Positions 1 to 8,439 of a DNA stretch of 12,080 nucleotides are shown here, in pieces (the stretch's first letter is position 1; each line of letters begins with the position of its first letter). The notes under the pieces were generated by a model. That model was given only the letters and a program-made list of their open reading frames with translations, did no database searches and was not told the origin of the DNA. The translations under genes were made by a program, and so were the position numbers. The DNA is taken from NCBI GenBank assembly GCA_027021685.1, contig JALUTW010000189.1, forward strand, positions 1 through 12,080, given 5' to 3'. Origin of the DNA: Chromatiales bacterium. Its GTDB lineage: Bacteria > Pseudomonadota > Gammaproteobacteria > CAMYNG01.

Positions 1-1
1 C

Positions 2-34
2 ACCCTGGTGGACCCGCGGGTGCGGCTGCAATGA
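2..34 (+). CDS. C-terminal end of an oligopeptide ABC transporter permease (YejB/DppB type), 5' truncated by the window
   Basis: Only the last ten codons are present (reading TLVDPRVRLQ, then TGA at 32-34). A tail ending in a D-P-R-V-R motif is typical of the DppB/OppB/YejB class of inner-membrane permeases, whose final helix is followed by 'xLVDPRxR'. The stop overlaps the ATG of the next permease gene (31-33) in an ATGA arrangement, which implies translational coupling and supports its being the partner permease of the same importer. The fragment is too short to identify alone. The call rests on the tail motif plus context. Confidence 0.6.
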   Translation, partial: TLVDPRVRLQ

Positions 35-1535
35 GCGGCGACCGGTCACCGCGTCCCTTCTGGCGCCGGCCCCTGCTGGCCACTGCGGCGCTGGCCGCGC
101 TGTGGCTGGGGCTGCCGCCGCTGCTGGGCCTGCGCGGGGTGTACCTGGCCACCGACGTGCTGCTGTTCGTGCTCCTGTCCTGGGTGCTGTTGCTGGCGGC
201 GTGGATGCGGCGGCGGCGCCACCTGCGGGAGCCGTGGCTGCGCGTGTTCCACCAGAAGCGGGCGGCGGTCTCGGCGGTGGTGCTGGCGGCATTCGCCTTC
301 ATCGGCCTGGCCGACTCCATCCACTTCCGCAAGCCGCTGCCGCCGGCGCCGGGGGCGGCGGAGACCGCCTGGTCGGTGGAGGTGCTGTCGGTGCTGGACG
401 TGCTCCTGGCCCACCTGCGCGAGCGGGAAGAGCAGACCTACTCGGCACCCCTGGCCACCCGCCTTTACGTGCGCCAGCCGGTGGAGCGGGACGGGCGGCA
501 GGTGCGGGAGTACCCGCGCCTGCGCCACGGCGGGGCCCACCTCGCCGACCCGGACAGGCAATGGGCCGGCGACGTGGCCCGCCTGGCCCTGGCCGGGGCG
601 GGCGGCGGGCTGGCGCTGGCCGTGCTGGCGGCACTGGGCCTGATGCTGCTGCTGGCCCGGACCCGGGGCGAGCCTCTGGCCCGCACCACGGCCGGGGTGT
701 GGCGGGGCGAGGGGCCGGTGCCCTGGCGCACGGTGCTGGCCACCGTGGCGGTGGTGTGCGCGGTGGCCGGGGTCCTGGCCGGCCTCAGCGTGCACTACCA
801 CGTGCTGGGCACCGACAAGGTGGGCACCGACGTGCTCTACCTCAGCCTCAAGAGCGTGCGCACGGGGCTGGTCATCGGCACCCTCACCACCCTCGTCATG
901 CTGCCTTTTGCCATCCTCCTCGGGATCATGGCCGGCTACTTCCGGGGCTGGGTGGATGATGTGATCCAGTATCTCTACACCACCCTCAACTCCATTCCGG
1001 GCGTGCTGCTCATCGCCGCCGCCATTCTCTCCACCCAGGTCTACATCGAGAACCACCCGGAGCTGTTCGAGACCGCCACCGACCGGGCCGACCTGAGGCT
1101 GCTGGCGCTGTGCGTGATCCTGGGCATCACGAGCTGGACCGGGCTGTGCCGGCTGCTGCGGGGCGAGACCCTCAAGGTGCGGGAGCTGGACTACATCCAG
1201 GCCGCGGTGGCCTTCGGCGTGCGGCCCTTCGTCATCCTTGGCCGCCACGTGCTGCCCAACGTCATGCACATCGTGCTCATCATCGTGGTGCTGGACTTCA
1301 GCGGCCTGGTGCTGGCCGAGGCGGTGCTGTCCTACGTGGGGGTGGGCGTGGACCCGGCGACCATCTCCTGGGGCAACATGATCAACGGCGCCCGCCTGGA
1401 ACTGGCGCGGGAGCCGCCGGTGTGGTGGTCGCTGGTGGCGGCCTTCTGCTTCATGTTCGCGCTGGTGCTGTCGGCCAACCTGTTCGCCGACGCGGTGCGC
1501 GACGCCTTCGATCCCCGCCTCCGGGAGCAGCCGGC

Positions 1536-1539
<4 letters not shown>
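31..1539 (+). CDS. Oligopeptide ABC transporter permease, enlarged YejE/DppC type
   Basis: This is a 502-residue inner-membrane permease that would form the channel of a peptide importer with the YejB-like protein upstream. The C-terminal half (about 255-495) is a standard DppC/YejE permease. It has the entry motif HVLGTDKVGTDVL (257-269), membrane segments near 275-302, 321-338, 355-372, 409-437 and 465-488, and an EAA-type loop that contacts the ATPase at about 387-410. The N-terminal half is unusual. It has hydrophobic segments near 14-34, 40-59, 77-97, 184-208 and 234-254, with a roughly 85-residue soluble stretch (98-182) between the third and fourth. E. coli YejE is about 340 residues, so this protein carries about 160 extra. 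The ATG overlaps the upstream stop, and its own TGA overlaps the ATPase start (1536-1538). The peptide-importer family is secure; the substrate is unknown. Confidence 0.88.
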
Positions 1540-3575
<2,036 letters not shown>

Positions 3576-3630
3576 TATTCGTCCTCCGTTTCTGTCCCTC
3601 TGTCCTCCGTCCTCTGTCTTCTGTCCTCTG

Positions 3631-5313
3631 TCACGACGACTGCCGGGTGACGTCGATGTAGAGGGTGAGGCGCTGGCCCGGCTGCAGGTAGGCGCCCTTG
3701 CGCAGGCGGTTCCAGCGCCGGAGCTGTTCGATGGTGACCTTGAACTTCCGGGAGATGCGCGCCAGCGAGTCGCCGGGGCGCACGCGGTAGCCGATGCGCC
3801 GCGTGATGCGCCGCTGCGGGGGCGGGGCGTCGATGCGCGCCGGCAGCGCCGCCCGGCCACGGGTCCAGATGACCAGCCGCTGCCCGGGGCGCAGGGGGTC
3901 GCGCGGGGACATGGCGTTCCACCGCGCCAGCTGCCTCACCCCCACGCCGTAGCGGCGCGCCAGGTCCCACAGGGTGTCGCCGGGCTGCACCCGGTGCACC
4001 ACCCGCTGGCCGCCGCGGGGCCGGTTCTGGGTGCGGGCCCGCCGCTGGTCGGCGCTCAGGGTGTAGGCCTTGCGGCTGCGGCTGGCCACCGGGATGGTGA
4101 GACCGCGGCCGGCCCGGATGAGGTTGCCGCGCAGGCGGTTGACGCGCTTGATGGTGGCCACCGTGGTCCGGTAACGGCGGGCGATGGTGATGAGGGTCTC
4201 GCCCGGGCGGACCCGGTGGCGCACCCAGCGCAGGCGCCGCTCCGGCGGCAGCTGGGCCAGGGCCTGGCGGAAGGGCTCCACCCGCTCCAGCGGCAGCAGC
4301 AGGTAATGGGGCCCGTCGGGATCGGTGGCCCAGCGGTTGAATCCGGGGTTGAGGCGGTACAGCTCCTCCAGGTCGATCCCGGCCAGCTCCGCGGCCAGGG
4401 CCAGGTCGATCTGCGAGTCCAGCTCCACCCGGGCAAAGTAGGGCTCGTCCGGGATGGACTTGAGGGTGATGCCGTGGGCCGCCGGGTCTTCCACCAGCTG
4501 TTTCAGGGCCAGCAGCTTGGGCACGTAGCCGCGGGTCTCGCGCGGCAGCCTGAGGGCGAAGAAGTCCGCGGGCTTCCCGCGGCGGCGGTTGCGGCGCACG
4601 GCCTTGTGCACGGTGCCGCTGCCGGAATTGTACGCGGCCAGGGCCAGGAGCCAGTCGCCGTCGAACTCCCGGTGCAGGCGCTGGAGCAGGTCCAGGGCGG
4701 CGTGGGTGGAGGCATAGACGTCGCGGCGGCCGTCGTACCACCAGGTCTGGCGCAGGCCGAAGCGGCGGCCGGTGGAGGGGATGAACTGCCAGATGCCTGC
4801 GGCACGGCCGTGGGAGTAGGCGAAGGGCTGGAAGGCGCTCTCCACCACCGGCAGCAGGGCGATCTCCAGGGGCATGCCGCGCCGCTCCACCTCCTCGACG
4901 ATGAAATGCAGGTAGGGCCGGGCGCGGTCCGCCACCCGGTCCAGGTAGCCGGGGTGGCGCTTGAGCCAGGCCAGCTCGCGCTCGATGCGGGGGTGGGAGC
5001 GCCGCGGCAGGGCGAAGCCGGCCCGCAGGCGGCCCCAGAGATCGGGCGGCCCCAGCACGGCACCGGCGTTCTGCTGCGGGCCGGGTGCGGTTTCCGCTTC
5101 CGCGGCTTCCGCCGTGGTCACCGCCGGGGCCGGGCCGGCAGCGGCCGCCGGCCAGAGCACGGCGGGGTGATCGGCGTCTCCGGGCACCGCCGGCCACGGG
5201 GGTCCGTCGGCGGTGAGCAGCGTCCCGGTGAGGGAACAGCCTCCGGCGAGGATCAGGGACGGGGCCAGGAGGAAAAACCTAGCTGCTTGTTTATTATTGA
5301 TTTTTTTTCGCAT
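3631..5313 (-). CDS. mltD: Membrane-bound lytic murein transglycosylase D with three LysM domains
   Basis: This 560-residue protein cleaves the MurNAc-GlcNAc bond of peptidoglycan, forming 1,6-anhydro ends. The N-terminus is basic (MRKK) and is followed by a hydrophobic stretch and LAGGC with Cys26, a plausible lipoprotein site that would tether it in the envelope. The -3 residue is Ala rather than the commoner Leu. The SLT catalytic domain spans about 125-275. It has the catalytic Glu158 in PVVESAF, then GIWQFIPSTG (173-182) and AAYNSG (226-231). Three LysM peptidoglycan-binding repeats follow at about 365-410, 439-484 and 508-554, where E. coli MltD has two. The start at 5311-5313 is chosen because it provides the signal peptide. 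No good Shine-Dalgarno is visible. The gene is divergent from the yafS-like gene and convergent with the ABC operon. Confidence 0.93.
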   Translation of the reverse strand: MRKKINNKQAARFFLLAPSLILAGGCSLTGTLLTADGPPWPAVPGDADHPAVLWPAAAAGPAPAVTTAEAAEAETAPGPQQNAGAVLGPPDLWGRLRAGFALPRRSHPRIERELAWLKRHPGYLDRVADRARPYLHFIVEEVERRGMPLEIALLPVVESAFQPFAYSHGRAAGIWQFIPSTGRRFGLRQTWWYDGRRDVYASTHAALDLLQRLHREFDGDWLLALAAYNSGSGTVHKAVRRNRRRGKPADFFALRLPRETRGYVPKLLALKQLVEDPAAHGITLKSIPDEPYFARVELDSQIDLALAAELAGIDLEELYRLNPGFNRWATDPDGPHYLLLPLERVEPFRQALAQLPPERRLRWVRHRVRPGETLITIARRYRTTVATIKRVNRLRGNLIRAGRGLTIPVASRSRKAYTLSADQRRARTQNRPRGGQRVVHRVQPGDTLWDLARRYGVGVRQLARWNAMSPRDPLRPGQRLVIWTRGRAALPARIDAPPPQRRITRRIGYRVRPGDSLARISRKFKVTIEQLRRWNRLRKGAYLQPGQRLTLYIDVTRQSS

Positions 5314-5321
5314 CGCGCAAC

Positions 5322-5350
5322 ACTCTAACGGACCCCCGCGGCGGGGTCAA
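5322..5350 (-). promoter_or_regulatory. Candidate sigma-70 promoter for mltD
   Basis: On the minus strand, TTGACC (5345-5350) lies 17 bases upstream of TAGAGT (5322-5327). The -35 matches 5 of 6 and the -10 matches 4 of 6 positions of the consensus. Transcription would begin close to 5315, only one or two bases before the mltD ATG, so the mRNA would be nearly leaderless. That fits the missing Shine-Dalgarno. The call is inferred from motif match only. Confidence 0.4.
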
Positions 5351-5413
5351 CCGACCGGCGCGCAGTCCCGCCGGGGCGGGTGGGACACACCGATTCCTGA
5401 TAAAGTGCACGCC

Positions 5414-6217
5414 ATGCTGGGGTGGCGCGAACGAGGTTTTCACCGCTGCGGCCCGGGGCACCGGGCGGCGCTGGCACAGTGGTACCGGACTCCCCTGGGC
5501 CGGGCCCTGGCCTGCGTGGAGCAGGCCCGCATGGACGAGGCCCTGGCCGGGCTGTTCGGCTATCACCTGCTGCAGGTGGGGCGCATCCACGACTGCGACC
5601 TGCTGCGCTCGTCGCGGGTCTCGCACACCGCAGTCATGGACATCGGCGGGCAGCCCGGCGCCGCGGTGCGGGGTGAGCCCGAGGCCCTGCCACTGGCGGC
5701 CTCCAGCCTCGACGTGCTGGTGCTGCCCCACGTGCTGGAGTTCTCGCGTCATCCCCATGAGGTACTGCGCGAGGCCGAACGCGTGCTCATTCCCGAGGGG
5801 CACCTGGTGCTGCTGGGGTTCAATCCGTGGAGTGCCTGGATGCCGGTGCACCTGGTGCTGCAGTGGCGGGGCCGGGCGCCCTGGTGCGGCCGGTTCCTGA
5901 GCGTGGCCCGGGTGCGCGACTGGCTGGCGCTGCTGGGCCTGGACGTGGTGGAGGTGAAAAGCTACTTCTACCGCCCGCCCCTCCAGCAGGCCCGGTTCAT
6001 GGAACGCCTGGGCTTTCTCGAACGGGTGGGCGAGGCGCTGTGGCCGCCGCTGGGCGCCGGGTACGTGCTGGTGGCGCGCAAGCGGGTGGCGACGCTGACC
6101 CCCATCCGGCCCCGCTGGCGGCCGCGGCGGCGGCTGGTGGCGGCCCCCGGGCTCAAGCCGCTGCCGCCCGAGGCCGGGCGGCGGCCCCAGGGAGTGCACC
6201 GTGGGCGGCTGGGTTGA
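5414..6217 (+). CDS. yafS: SAM-dependent methyltransferase of the YafS type
   Basis: A 267-residue class I methyltransferase-like protein whose substrate is unknown. The family is recognised from the GYHLLQVG stretch (49-56), a degenerate counterpart of the SAM-binding glycine loop. It is also recognised from the Methyltransf_11-type segment ALPLAASSLDVLVLPHVLEFSR (91-112) and a following strand with LIPEGHLVLLGFNPWSAW (125-142). The very basic tail (about 223-267) is rich in Arg and Pro. The family usually sits beside rnhA and dnaQ, as here, which supports the name. The ATG at 5414 is chosen over the in-frame upstream extension because that extension runs through mltD's signal-peptide region. 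A GTG at 5405 is an alternative, and no clear ribosome site is seen. A GATAAA box at 5398-5403 may be a -10 element. The 3' end overlaps rnhA by 17 bases. Confidence 0.8.
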   Translation: MLGWRERGFHRCGPGHRAALAQWYRTPLGRALACVEQARMDEALAGLFGYHLLQVGRIHDCDLLRSSRVSHTAVMDIGGQPGAAVRGEPEALPLAASSLDVLVLPHVLEFSRHPHEVLREAERVLIPEGHLVLLGFNPWSAWMPVHLVLQWRGRAPWCGRFLSVARVRDWLALLGLDVVEVKSYFYRPPLQQARFMERLGFLERVGEALWPPLGAGYVLVARKRVATLTPIRPRWRPRRRLVAAPGLKPLPPEAGRRPQGVHRGRLG

Positions 6218-6647
6218 GGCCTGGACCGACGGCGCCTGCCGCGGCAACCCGGGACCGGGGGGCTGGGGCGTGCTGTTGCGCTACAATGGCCACGAGAAGG
6301 AGCTGTACGGGGCCGAGCCCGAGACCACCAACAACCGGATGGAACTCATGGCCGCCATCACCGCACTGGAGGCCCTCAAGCGTCCCAGCCGCGTGCGCCT
6401 GACCACCGACTCGCAGTACGTGCGCAACGGCATCACCCAGTGGATGGCGCGGTGGAAACGCAACGGCTGGCGCACCGCCGATCGCAAGCCGGTGAAGAAC
6501 GCCGACCTGTGGCGGCGCCTGGACGAGGCCGCCTCGCGCCACCAGGTGGAATGGCACTGGGTGCGGGGCCATACCGGTCACCCGGAGAACGAGCGCGCCG
6601 ACGCGCTGGCCAACCGCGCCATCGACGAAATGCTGCACCGCCGCTGA
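6201..6647 (+). CDS. rnhA: Ribonuclease HI
   Basis: A 148-residue enzyme that cuts the RNA strand of RNA-DNA hybrids, removing primers and R-loops. The metal-binding carboxylates Asp10, Glu48, Asp70 and Asp134 are all present at the same positions as in E. coli RNase HI, as is the catalytic His124 in VRGHTGHPENERAD. The basic handle region (WMARWKRNGWRTADRKPVKN, 81-100) used for hybrid binding is also intact, and the length is close to the usual 155. Translation starts at a GTG (6201-6203) preceded by AGGGAG (6189-6194) six bases upstream. The start lies inside the methyltransferase gene in another frame (17-base overlap), implying co-translation. In E. coli rnhA and dnaQ are divergent; here they run in the same direction. 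Confidence 0.97.
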   Translation: MGGWVEAWTDGACRGNPGPGGWGVLLRYNGHEKELYGAEPETTNNRMELMAAITALEALKRPSRVRLTTDSQYVRNGITQWMARWKRNGWRTADRKPVKNADLWRRLDEAASRHQVEWHWVRGHTGHPENERADALANRAIDEMLHRR

Positions 6648-6666
6648 ACCGCCGGAGAACCCCCGC

Positions 6667-7401
6667 ATGCGCCAGATCGTGCTCGATACCGAGACCACCG
6701 GCCTGGAACCGACCCAGGGCCACCGCATCATCGAGATCGGCTGCGTGGAGCTGGTCAACCGCCGCCTCACGGACAACCGCTTTCACCATTACCTGAACCC
6801 GGAGCGGGAGATCGATGAAGGCGCGGTGGACGTGCACGGGCTGACCAGCGAGTTCCTGGCCGACAAGCCGGTGTTTGCCGACGTGGTGGAGGACTTCATC
6901 GCCTTCGTTCGCGACGCCGAGGTGATCATTCACAACGCCCCCTTCGACGTGGCCTTCATCGACCACGAGCTGGCGCGCCTGGGCGGCGAGTGGGGCCGGC
7001 TGGAGGACCACTGCCGCGTCACCGACACCCTGGCCATGGCGCGGCGCATGCACCCCGGGCAGAAGAACAGCCTCGATGCCTTGTGCCGGCGTTACGGGGT
7101 GGACAACAGCCGGCGCCAGCTCCACGGCGCCCTGCTGGACGCCCAGATCCTGGCCGAGGTGTACCTGGCCATGACCGGCGGCCAGGCCGATCTGGGTCTG
7201 GAGGCGGGTGCGGCGGGCGAGGGGCCCGCGGGTGTCCTGCCCGAGGTGCGGAGGCTGCCGGCCGACCGGCCCGGGATCACCGTGTTGCGGGCCAGCGCCG
7301 GCGAGCAGGCGGCACACCGGGCACGGCTGGAGGCCATCCGCGAGCAGGCGGGACGCTGCCTGTGGCTGGAACTCGAGGGCCAGGCCGAGTCTGCCGAATA
7401 A
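6667..7401 (+). CDS. dnaQ: DNA polymerase III epsilon subunit, 3'-5' proofreading exonuclease
   Basis: A 244-residue DEDDh exonuclease that removes misincorporated bases within the replicative polymerase core. Exo I contains Asp7 and Glu9 (VLDTETTG), Exo II is HNAPFDVAFID with Asp94, and Exo III has His153 and Asp158 (LHGALLDAQ). The nuclease domain ends near residue 172 (YLAMTGGQ). The C-terminal part, which in E. coli binds the alpha subunit, is less conserved but ends in the recognisable AAHRARLEAIREQAGRCLWL. GGAG at 6654-6657 lies nine bases before the ATG, and the gap to rnhA is 19 bases, so the two are probably co-transcribed. The nearest strong terminator is 240 bases downstream, at 7614. 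Confidence 0.97.
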   Translation: MRQIVLDTETTGLEPTQGHRIIEIGCVELVNRRLTDNRFHHYLNPEREIDEGAVDVHGLTSEFLADKPVFADVVEDFIAFVRDAEVIIHNAPFDVAFIDHELARLGGEWGRLEDHCRVTDTLAMARRMHPGQKNSLDALCRRYGVDNSRRQLHGALLDAQILAEVYLAMTGGQADLGLEAGAAGEGPAGVLPEVRRLPADRPGITVLRASAGEQAAHRARLEAIREQAGRCLWLELEGQAESAE

Positions 7402-7437
7402 ATCTTTTAAAACCAATAAATTGCCATTTTCTCCCAC

Positions 7438-7457
7438 ACTGTGAGCCAGCTCACAGT
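7438..7457. promoter_or_regulatory. CRP/Vfr-type binding palindrome
   Basis: The 20-base site is a perfect 9-bp inverted repeat around a 2-base centre. It contains TGTGA (7440-7444), six bases, then TCACA (7451-7455), which is exactly the core consensus of the cAMP receptor protein and its Vfr/Clp relatives. With a 2-base bulge the symmetry extends outward through CCACA / TGTGG. It lies 36 bases after the dnaQ stop in an AT-richer stretch, not upstream of a visible protein gene. It could activate the candidate RNA that follows. As RNA it would also form a hairpin, but no T-run follows, so a simple terminator is less likely. Confidence 0.55.
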
Positions 7458-7470
7458 TTGTGGCTTCGGC

Positions 7471-7498
7471 TTAAAGTCGTCTCCACCACGGCCGATAA
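7471..7498 (+). promoter_or_regulatory. Weak candidate promoter for the 7505-7641 transcript
   Basis: TTAAAG (7471-7476) and GATAAG (7493-7498) are separated by 16 bases. Each matches sigma-70 boxes poorly (3 of 6 and 4 of 6), as is usual for activator-dependent promoters. The CRP-type site would be centred about 57 bases upstream of a start near 7505, close to but not exactly at the class I position of -61.5. This is inference from motif placement only. Confidence 0.25.
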
Positions 7499-7504
7499 GC
7501 TCAG

Positions 7505-7641
7505 TGAACGGCAACGGTGTCTCGCAAGAGGATTGCCGCTCGTCTCCTTCGGGTTCAGTGGGTTGTTTTGAAAGCTTGATCCTCCCCCTGCGCTCTACAG
7601 CGCACACACCCTCGCCCTGCCACCCGGCAGGGCTTTTTTTT
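7505..7641 (+). ncRNA. Candidate structured small RNA or dnaQ 3'-UTR-derived RNA
   Basis: No credible protein is encoded here, but the segment folds well by eye. TGAA/TTCA (7505-7508 with 7554-7557) encloses CGGCAA/TTGCCG (7509-7514 with 7533-7538). That in turn encloses CTC-GCAA-GAG (7521-7530), a GNRA tetraloop hairpin. A UUCG-type loop lies at 7548-7551. Next comes TGCGCT-CTAC-AGCGCA (7589-7604), then the intrinsic terminator at 7614-7641. It matches no RNA family I recognise. It may be an independent CRP-regulated RNA, a processed 3' end of the rnhA-dnaQ mRNA, or a leader of the downstream regulator. The 5' end is a guess from a weak promoter. Confidence 0.35.
7614..7641 (+). terminator. 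Strong Rho-independent terminator
   Basis: A perfect 8-bp GC-rich stem (GCCCTGCC at 7614-7621 pairing with GGCAGGGC at 7626-7633) with a 4-base loop is followed immediately by eight T residues (7634-7641). There is no matching A-run upstream, so it works only on the plus strand. It ends either the yafS-rnhA-dnaQ transcript or the candidate small RNA just upstream. Confidence 0.93.
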
Positions 7642-7675
7642 GGTTCATCGCAAATTTCCGGGGAAGGCGGTGCGT

Positions 7676-7744
7676 AAACACATGTTTGTAGTGTGGTTTA
7701 GCGCGAAAGCGCTATTTTCGATGTGGCGGCGGCCACACTAGAAT
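7676..7744 (+). promoter_or_regulatory. Dyad-rich promoter region of the HTH-receiver gene
   Basis: A -10 box TAGAAT (7739-7744, 5 of 6) sits 17 bases after a weak -35 TTTCGA (7716-7721). The spacer holds a dyad, TGTGGC-N4-GCCACA (7722-7737). Two further dyads lie upstream: TAGCGC-GAAA-GCGCTA (7699-7714), followed by four T, and AAACA-N2-TGTTT (7676-7687). GTGTGG at 7691-7696 is complementary to CCACAC at 7733-7738, so larger alternative pairings exist. Operators placed between -35 and -10 are typical of MerR-family control, and the gene that follows has a MerR-like DNA-binding domain, so autoregulation is plausible. The distance from the predicted start to the ATG is about 55 bases. Confidence 0.45.
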
Positions 7745-7806
7745 CGGTCCCTGGCTTGACTGCAAGTGTGTCCCGCCATCCATGCGGGGCGTCGAGCGAG
7801 GTGGCG

Positions 7807-8382
7807 ATGAGAAAAAAAGAATACCTGACGCCACAGGACGTGGCCCGCATGCTGATGGTGTCTCCCGTCACCGTGCGCCAGTGGGCACAGCGGGGCGAGA
7901 TCGAGGCCGCCACCACCCCGGGCGGTCACCGGCGCTTCACCCGCGAGGCGGTACTGGACTTCGCCAGCCGCCGGGGACTGCGGGTGGAAGGCGGCGAGGT
8001 CCCGCTGCGGGTGCTGGTGGTGGACGACGACGAGCACCTCAACCGCTGGCTCACCCTGGCCCTCAACGAGGCAGACCGCGGTATCGAGGCCAGGTCGGCG
8101 TTCAACGGCTTCGAGGCCGGGGTCCAGATGGAGACCTTCCGCCCGGAAGTGGTGCTGCTGGACCTGCTGATGCCCGACCTGGACGGTTTCGAGGTCTGCC
8201 GCTTCATCAAGCGCGACCCGGTCCGGGCCGCCACGCGCATCATCGCCATGACCGCCTATCCCAGCGAGCACAACCTCGTGCGCATCCGCGAAGCGGGCGC
8301 GGAGGCCTGCCTCTGCAAGCCCGTGGATCTGGATCACCTGCTCGGGCTCCTGGGAAGGGGCGCCCGGCTCGCGGACGCCTGA
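7807..8382 (+). CDS. MerR-like helix-turn-helix regulator fused to a response-regulator receiver domain
   Basis: A 191-residue cytoplasmic protein. Residues 6-58 are a winged HTH of the MerR/HTH_17 (excisionase-like) type: YLTPQDVARMLMVSPVTVRQW, then the basic wing TTPGGHRRFTREAV. Residues 67-186 are a CheY-like receiver domain with every key residue: acidic Asp73-Asp75, phosphoacceptor Asp119 (LLDLLMPD), Thr149 and Lys171 (CKPVD). The DNA-binding part is N-terminal, the reverse of common OmpR/NarL response regulators. No histidine kinase lies nearby, so the phosphodonor is unknown. The ATG at 7807 follows GAGG (7798-7801) at five bases; longer in-frame starts would run into the promoter. A PP2C gene starts right after it, which suggests a shared transcript. 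The regulated genes are unknown; autoregulation is suggested by the spacer dyad upstream. Confidence 0.85.
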   Translation: MRKKEYLTPQDVARMLMVSPVTVRQWAQRGEIEAATTPGGHRRFTREAVLDFASRRGLRVEGGEVPLRVLVVDDDEHLNRWLTLALNEADRGIEARSAFNGFEAGVQMETFRPEVVLLDLLMPDLDGFEVCRFIKRDPVRAATRIIAMTAYPSEHNLVRIREAGAEACLCKPVDLDHLLGLLGRGARLADA

Positions 8383-8439
8383 CGCGGCGTGGCTGTCTTT
8401 TCCCAGGAGACCGCGGACACGGCCCCGGTCCGCGGCCGG

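Noticed and set aside
46..1269. Long open frame on the minus strand opposite the permease gene
   Set aside because: It is rich in His, Gln, Pro and Gly with no family signal, the usual shadow of a high-GC gene. The plus-strand permease has clear motifs and coupled starts.
7491..7560. Possible tRNA suggested by a GATAAGCTCAG stretch and a GGGTTCAGT stretch
   Set aside because: No acceptor stem, anticodon arm or correct T-loop (GGTTCRANYCC) can be built.
7441..7677. Small 78-residue open frame in the dnaQ downstream region
   Set aside because: It has no ribosome site, starts inside the CRP-type palindrome and runs through the intrinsic terminator. No motif is recognised.
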